From contig JAKAIH010000223.1 of the NCBI GenBank assembly GCA_021825225.1, positions 1 through 5,364 of the forward strand: DNA of 5,364 bases, written 5' to 3'. The DNA is from Pseudomonadota bacterium (GTDB lineage: Bacteria; Pseudomonadota; Gammaproteobacteria; Burkholderiales; SG8-39). Shown here one piece after another: positions 4,829-5,364 of the stretch. The notes beneath the pieces were generated by a model. That model was not told the DNA's origin. It searched no databases and was given only the letters and a program-made list of their open reading frames with translations. A program made the position numbers and the translations under genes. Position 1 is the stretch's first letter. Each line of letters opens with the position of its first letter.

Positions 4829-5364
4829 ATGATCGAACGCAAGCAGCGCATTGCGCTGCGCGACCTGAGCACCCTGAACGCCGAGGACGCCGACACCGCG
4901 GCCAAGAACCGCGTCGGCGGGCGCGACCTCAACCTGTTTCGCGCGATGATGAACCATCCCAAGCTGACGCGGCGCTGGACCGTGTTCGCCGGCCACGTGC
5001 TGCAGAAGCAGACCCTGCCGCCGCGCGAGCGCGAACTGCTGATCCTGCGCATCGGCTGGCTCAACCAGTCCGAATACGAATGGGCGCAGCACGTCGAGAT
5101 CGCCAAGAGGAGCGGCCTCGCCGCGGCCGAGATCGAGCGCGTCAAGCAGGGCCCCGGCGCCGGCTGGAGCGCGCACGAAGCCGCGCTGCTGCAGGCGGCC
5201 GACGATCTGTTCGAGCGTTCGGTGGTGTCCGATGAAACCTGGGCGGCGCTCGCCTCTGGCTACTCCACCGAGCAGATGATGGACGTGGTATTCACCGTGG
5301 GGCAGTACAACCTCGTCTCCTGGGCGCTGAACAGCTTCGGCGTGCCGCTGGACGATTTCAGATC
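4829..5364 (+). CDS. Carboxymuconolactone decarboxylase (CMD/AhpD-like) family protein, 3' end cut by the window
   Basis: An open frame from the ATG at 4829 runs to the right edge without a stop: 178 complete codons starting MIERKQRIALRDL. Visible family features are an all-alpha layout, TLPPRERELLILRIGWL (62-78), S81-E-Y-E-W-x-x-H88, then EIAKRSGL (90-97), and a C-terminal helix with QYNLVSWALNSFGVPL (159-174). This is the CMD fold (PF02627 type). The AhpD redox CxxC is replaced by E82-x-E84-W85, so thiol peroxidase-type activity is unlikely. The E/H pattern resembles the decarboxylase-like branch, whose members are mostly uncharacterised, so the substrate is unknown. Family members are commonly about 180-190 residues, so only a few codons are probably missing. 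There is no signal peptide. The DUF3443 stop is 67 nt upstream, with an SD-covering dyad between the genes. Confidence 0.88.
   Translation, partial: MIERKQRIALRDLSTLNAEDADTAAKNRVGGRDLNLFRAMMNHPKLTRRWTVFAGHVLQKQTLPPRERELLILRIGWLNQSEYEWAQHVEIAKRSGLAAAEIERVKQGPGAGWSAHEAALLQAADDLFERSVVSDETWAALASGYSTEQMMDVVFTVGQYNLVSWALNSFGVPLDDFR

Noticed and set aside
3492..4832. A 446-codon plus-strand frame within DUF3443
   Set aside because: It is a +1/+2 frame shadow rich in Arg and Gln, with no signal peptide and no domain.
3295..5145. A 616-codon open frame on the minus strand, antisense to DUF3443 and the CMD gene
   Set aside because: It overlaps two well-supported genes, is dominated by Arg/Ala/Gly, shows no recognisable domain, and is the kind of stop-free antisense frame that high-GC codon use creates.
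4801..5235. A plus-strand frame starting at 4801, and an overlapping minus-strand frame at 4574-5176
   Set aside because: Both are shadows. The real gene is the CMD frame starting at 4829, which has family motifs throughout.

Overview
The window is very GC-rich chromosomal DNA with G/C-ending codons and tightly packed genes. It carries a proA start, a YjbQ-family gene, and an exported DUF2844/DUF3443 pair. As far as I recall, that pair is best represented in Burkholderiales, so a betaproteobacterium (Burkholderiales or a close relative) is the best guess. This is an inference from gene content, not a computed placement. I see no tRNA, rRNA, CRISPR array, insertion sequence, integrase or phage gene.

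Layout from left to right. (1) Minus strand: the first 32 codons of a probable proA (1-97), preceded 80 nt upstream by yjbQ (178-591). (2) A 103-bp divergent gap (592-694) with an 8-bp-arm inverted repeat at 631-657. (3) Plus strand: a 93-residue cupin (695-976) with a TTG start and a strong Shine-Dalgarno. (4) Minus strand: an amidase-signature hydrolase (983-2389), convergent with the cupin and only 6 nt from it. (5) A 160-bp divergent gap (2390-2549) with three stacked palindromes on the side of the plus-strand operon. (6) Plus strand: a two-gene operon for exported proteins, DUF2844 (2550-2990) and a 587-residue DUF3443 lipoprotein (2998-4761), 7 nt apart. (7) A 67-bp gap (4762-4828) with two hairpins. 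(8) Plus strand: a carboxymuconolactone decarboxylase (CMD)-family gene (4829-5364) that runs off the right edge with no stop.

The left and outer genes (proA, yjbQ, cupin, amidase, CMD) look like ordinary cytoplasmic metabolic genes, and nothing in the sequence ties them into one pathway. The DUF2844/DUF3443 operon is the most interesting part. Both proteins are exported, one as a soluble protein and one as a lipoprotein. The DUF3443 region shows a duplicated D-[TS]-G-S signature, a flap-like Tyr and two hydrophobic-Gly segments in the order and spacing of a pepsin-type (family A1) aspartic peptidase. They are fused behind two tandem Ig-like domains. The working model is a surface or periplasmic aspartic-protease-like lipoprotein with a small secreted partner. 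The function is inferred, not shown.
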